DNA of 64,000 nucleotides from the NCBI GenBank assembly GCA_023386815.1, contig JAEWIZ010000026.1, positions 1-64,000 of the forward strand. The letters are read 5' to 3'. The notes under the pieces were generated by a model. That model had not been told where the DNA came from, ran no database searches, and saw nothing but the letters and a program-made list of their open reading frames with translations. How positions within the stretch are numbered: the first letter of the stretch is position 1; every line of letters begins with the position of its first letter. The stretch is from Bacillota bacterium. Its GTDB lineage: Bacteria; Bacillota; Clostridia; Lachnospirales; Lachnospiraceae. A program made the position numbers and the translations under genes. Positions 63,061-64,000 of the stretch are shown here, piece after piece.

Positions 63061-64000
63061 ATGGGAAGTAAAGTTAAGACGATTGGTGTATTAACTAGTG
63101 GTGGAGATGCGCCGGGAATGAATGCTGCAATCAGAGCAGTTGTAAGAACAGCTCTGGGAGCAGGTTGTAAAGTAAAAGGTATTATGAGAGGTTTTCAGGG
63201 TCTGCTGGAAGAAGATATCATTGATATGGATGCAAAAAGCGTTTCCGATATCATACAAAGAGGCGGTACAATCCTTTACACAGCGCGTTGCCTGGATATG
63301 CTCAAGCCTGAGGTTCAGGATATTGCAGCAGATATCTGCAGAAAGCATGAGATCGATGGTTTAGTAGTAATCGGAGGAGACGGTTCCTTTAAGGGTGCAC
63401 AGGTTTTAGCAAGAAGAGGAATTAATGCTGTTGGTATCCCAGGTACTATCGACTTGGACATTGCTTGTACAGATTATACCATTGGATTTGATACTGCAGT
63501 AAATACAGCAATGGAAACCATTGATAAGGTTAGAGACACTTCTACTTCTCATGAAAGATGCAGTGTTATCGAAGTTATGGGAAGACATGCAGGATTTATT
63601 GCTTTATGGTGCGGCATTTCAAACGGAGCAGAAGAAATCTTGATCTCTGAGCGTTATGATTATGATGAACAGAGAATTATTAATAACATTATTGAAAAGC
63701 GGAAAAAAGGCAAAAAGCACTATATTATTGTAAATGCTGAAGGCGTTGGCGATTCTAACGGTATGGCAAAGAGAATTGAAGCTGCAACCGGTATGGAGAC
63801 AAGAGCAACTATTATCGGTCATGCACAAAGAGGTGGAAGCCCTACCGCGAGAGACCGTCTGTATGCCTCTATGATGGGTGCGAAGGCTGTGGATTTATTA
63901 GTATCCGGAGCATCAAAACGTATCGTTGGTTACAAGAACGGTGAATATGTTGATTATGATATTGAAGAAGGTTTGGCAATGACAAAGGACATCGATCAAT
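63061..64000 (+). CDS. pfkA: 6-phosphofructokinase, 5' part (runs off the window)
   Basis: 313 residues are visible and the frame is still open at the window edge. GVLTSGGDAPGMNAAIRAVV at 10-29, GLVVIGGDGSFKGA near 100 (Gly after GGD, as in ATP-dependent enzymes), SHERCSVIEVMGRHAGFIAL and GHAQRGGSPTARDR identify PfkA. The catalytic loop reads PGTIDLDIACTDYTIGFDTA; most ATP enzymes have Asn where this has Leu. The two Asp residues are kept. It forms fructose-1,6-bisphosphate, the signal that stimulates HprK. The ribosome site is TGGAGGT. Confidence 0.95.
   Translation, partial: MGSKVKTIGVLTSGGDAPGMNAAIRAVVRTALGAGCKVKGIMRGFQGLLEEDIIDMDAKSVSDIIQRGGTILYTARCLDMLKPEVQDIAADICRKHEIDGLVVIGGDGSFKGAQVLARRGINAVGIPGTIDLDIACTDYTIGFDTAVNTAMETIDKVRDTSTSHERCSVIEVMGRHAGFIALWCGISNGAEEILISERYDYDEQRIINNIIEKRKKGKKHYIIVNAEGVGDSNGMAKRIEAATGMETRATIIGHAQRGGSPTARDRLYASMMGAKAVDLLVSGASKRIVGYKNGEYVDYDIEEGLAMTKDIDQ

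Overview
The window reads as a low-GC, flagellated, Gram-positive chromosome of the Clostridia, most like a Lachnospiraceae member (inference). The grounds are strong AGGAGG-type ribosome sites, sigma-D promoters in front of late flagellar genes, a FliW/CsrA pair, a murB-rapZ-whiA-crh-like gene string, HPr kinase, and a secreted protein with a Thr-Pro linker. No rRNA or tRNA genes and no CRISPR array were seen.

Region 1 (about 160-11,900) is a late flagellar cluster: flgM, flgN, two tandem flgK genes, flgL, fliW, csrA, flaG, fliD, fliS, a FliT/FlgN-like coil protein, a short flagellin gene and a small helical protein. Sigma-D promoters can be read before flgM, flaG-fliD and flagellin. The flagellin leader carries GGA motifs placed as CsrA targets, which ties it to the fliW-csrA pair upstream.

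Region 2 (about 11,900-46,500) is a large flagellin-glycosylation island. It starts with a Maf-type glycosyltransferase and a glycosyltransferase-FkbM fusion. A nearly complete GDP-sugar route to CMP-legionaminic acid follows (legB, legC, legF, legH, then ptmE-like, legI, legG). An amidotransferase/HisF-like/HisH-like set is embedded in it and should make an acetamidino (amidine) derivative. A 2-kb accessory insertion (group II intron remnant, LamG gene on the minus strand, 115-bp inverted-repeat element) splits this run. Next comes a second sugar module: FdtA-like isomerase, FdtB-like aminotransferase, GNAT, acyl carrier protein and FkbH. It suggests an acylated 3-amino-3,6-dideoxyhexose whose acyl group is carried on an ACP. 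The island ends with a methyltransferase, many GT2 glycosyltransferases (several in paralogous pairs), an unusual 706-residue fusion ending in a citrate-lyase-ligase-like domain, and a secreted protein with a possible sigma-D promoter. Its last gene is a protein whose N-terminal domain matches the small protein at the start of the island.

Region 3 (about 46,500-64,000) is core genome: lspA-like, pyrG (minus strand, with an attenuator-like leader), ftsH, uvrC, hprK, a ROK glucokinase, murB, rapZ, whiA, an HPr-like protein with Glu at position 15, dnaE, and the 5' part of pfkA, which runs off the window. Two repeated intergenic elements occur here: a motif shared by the ftsH and dnaE leaders, and a palindrome found after hprK and after dnaE.
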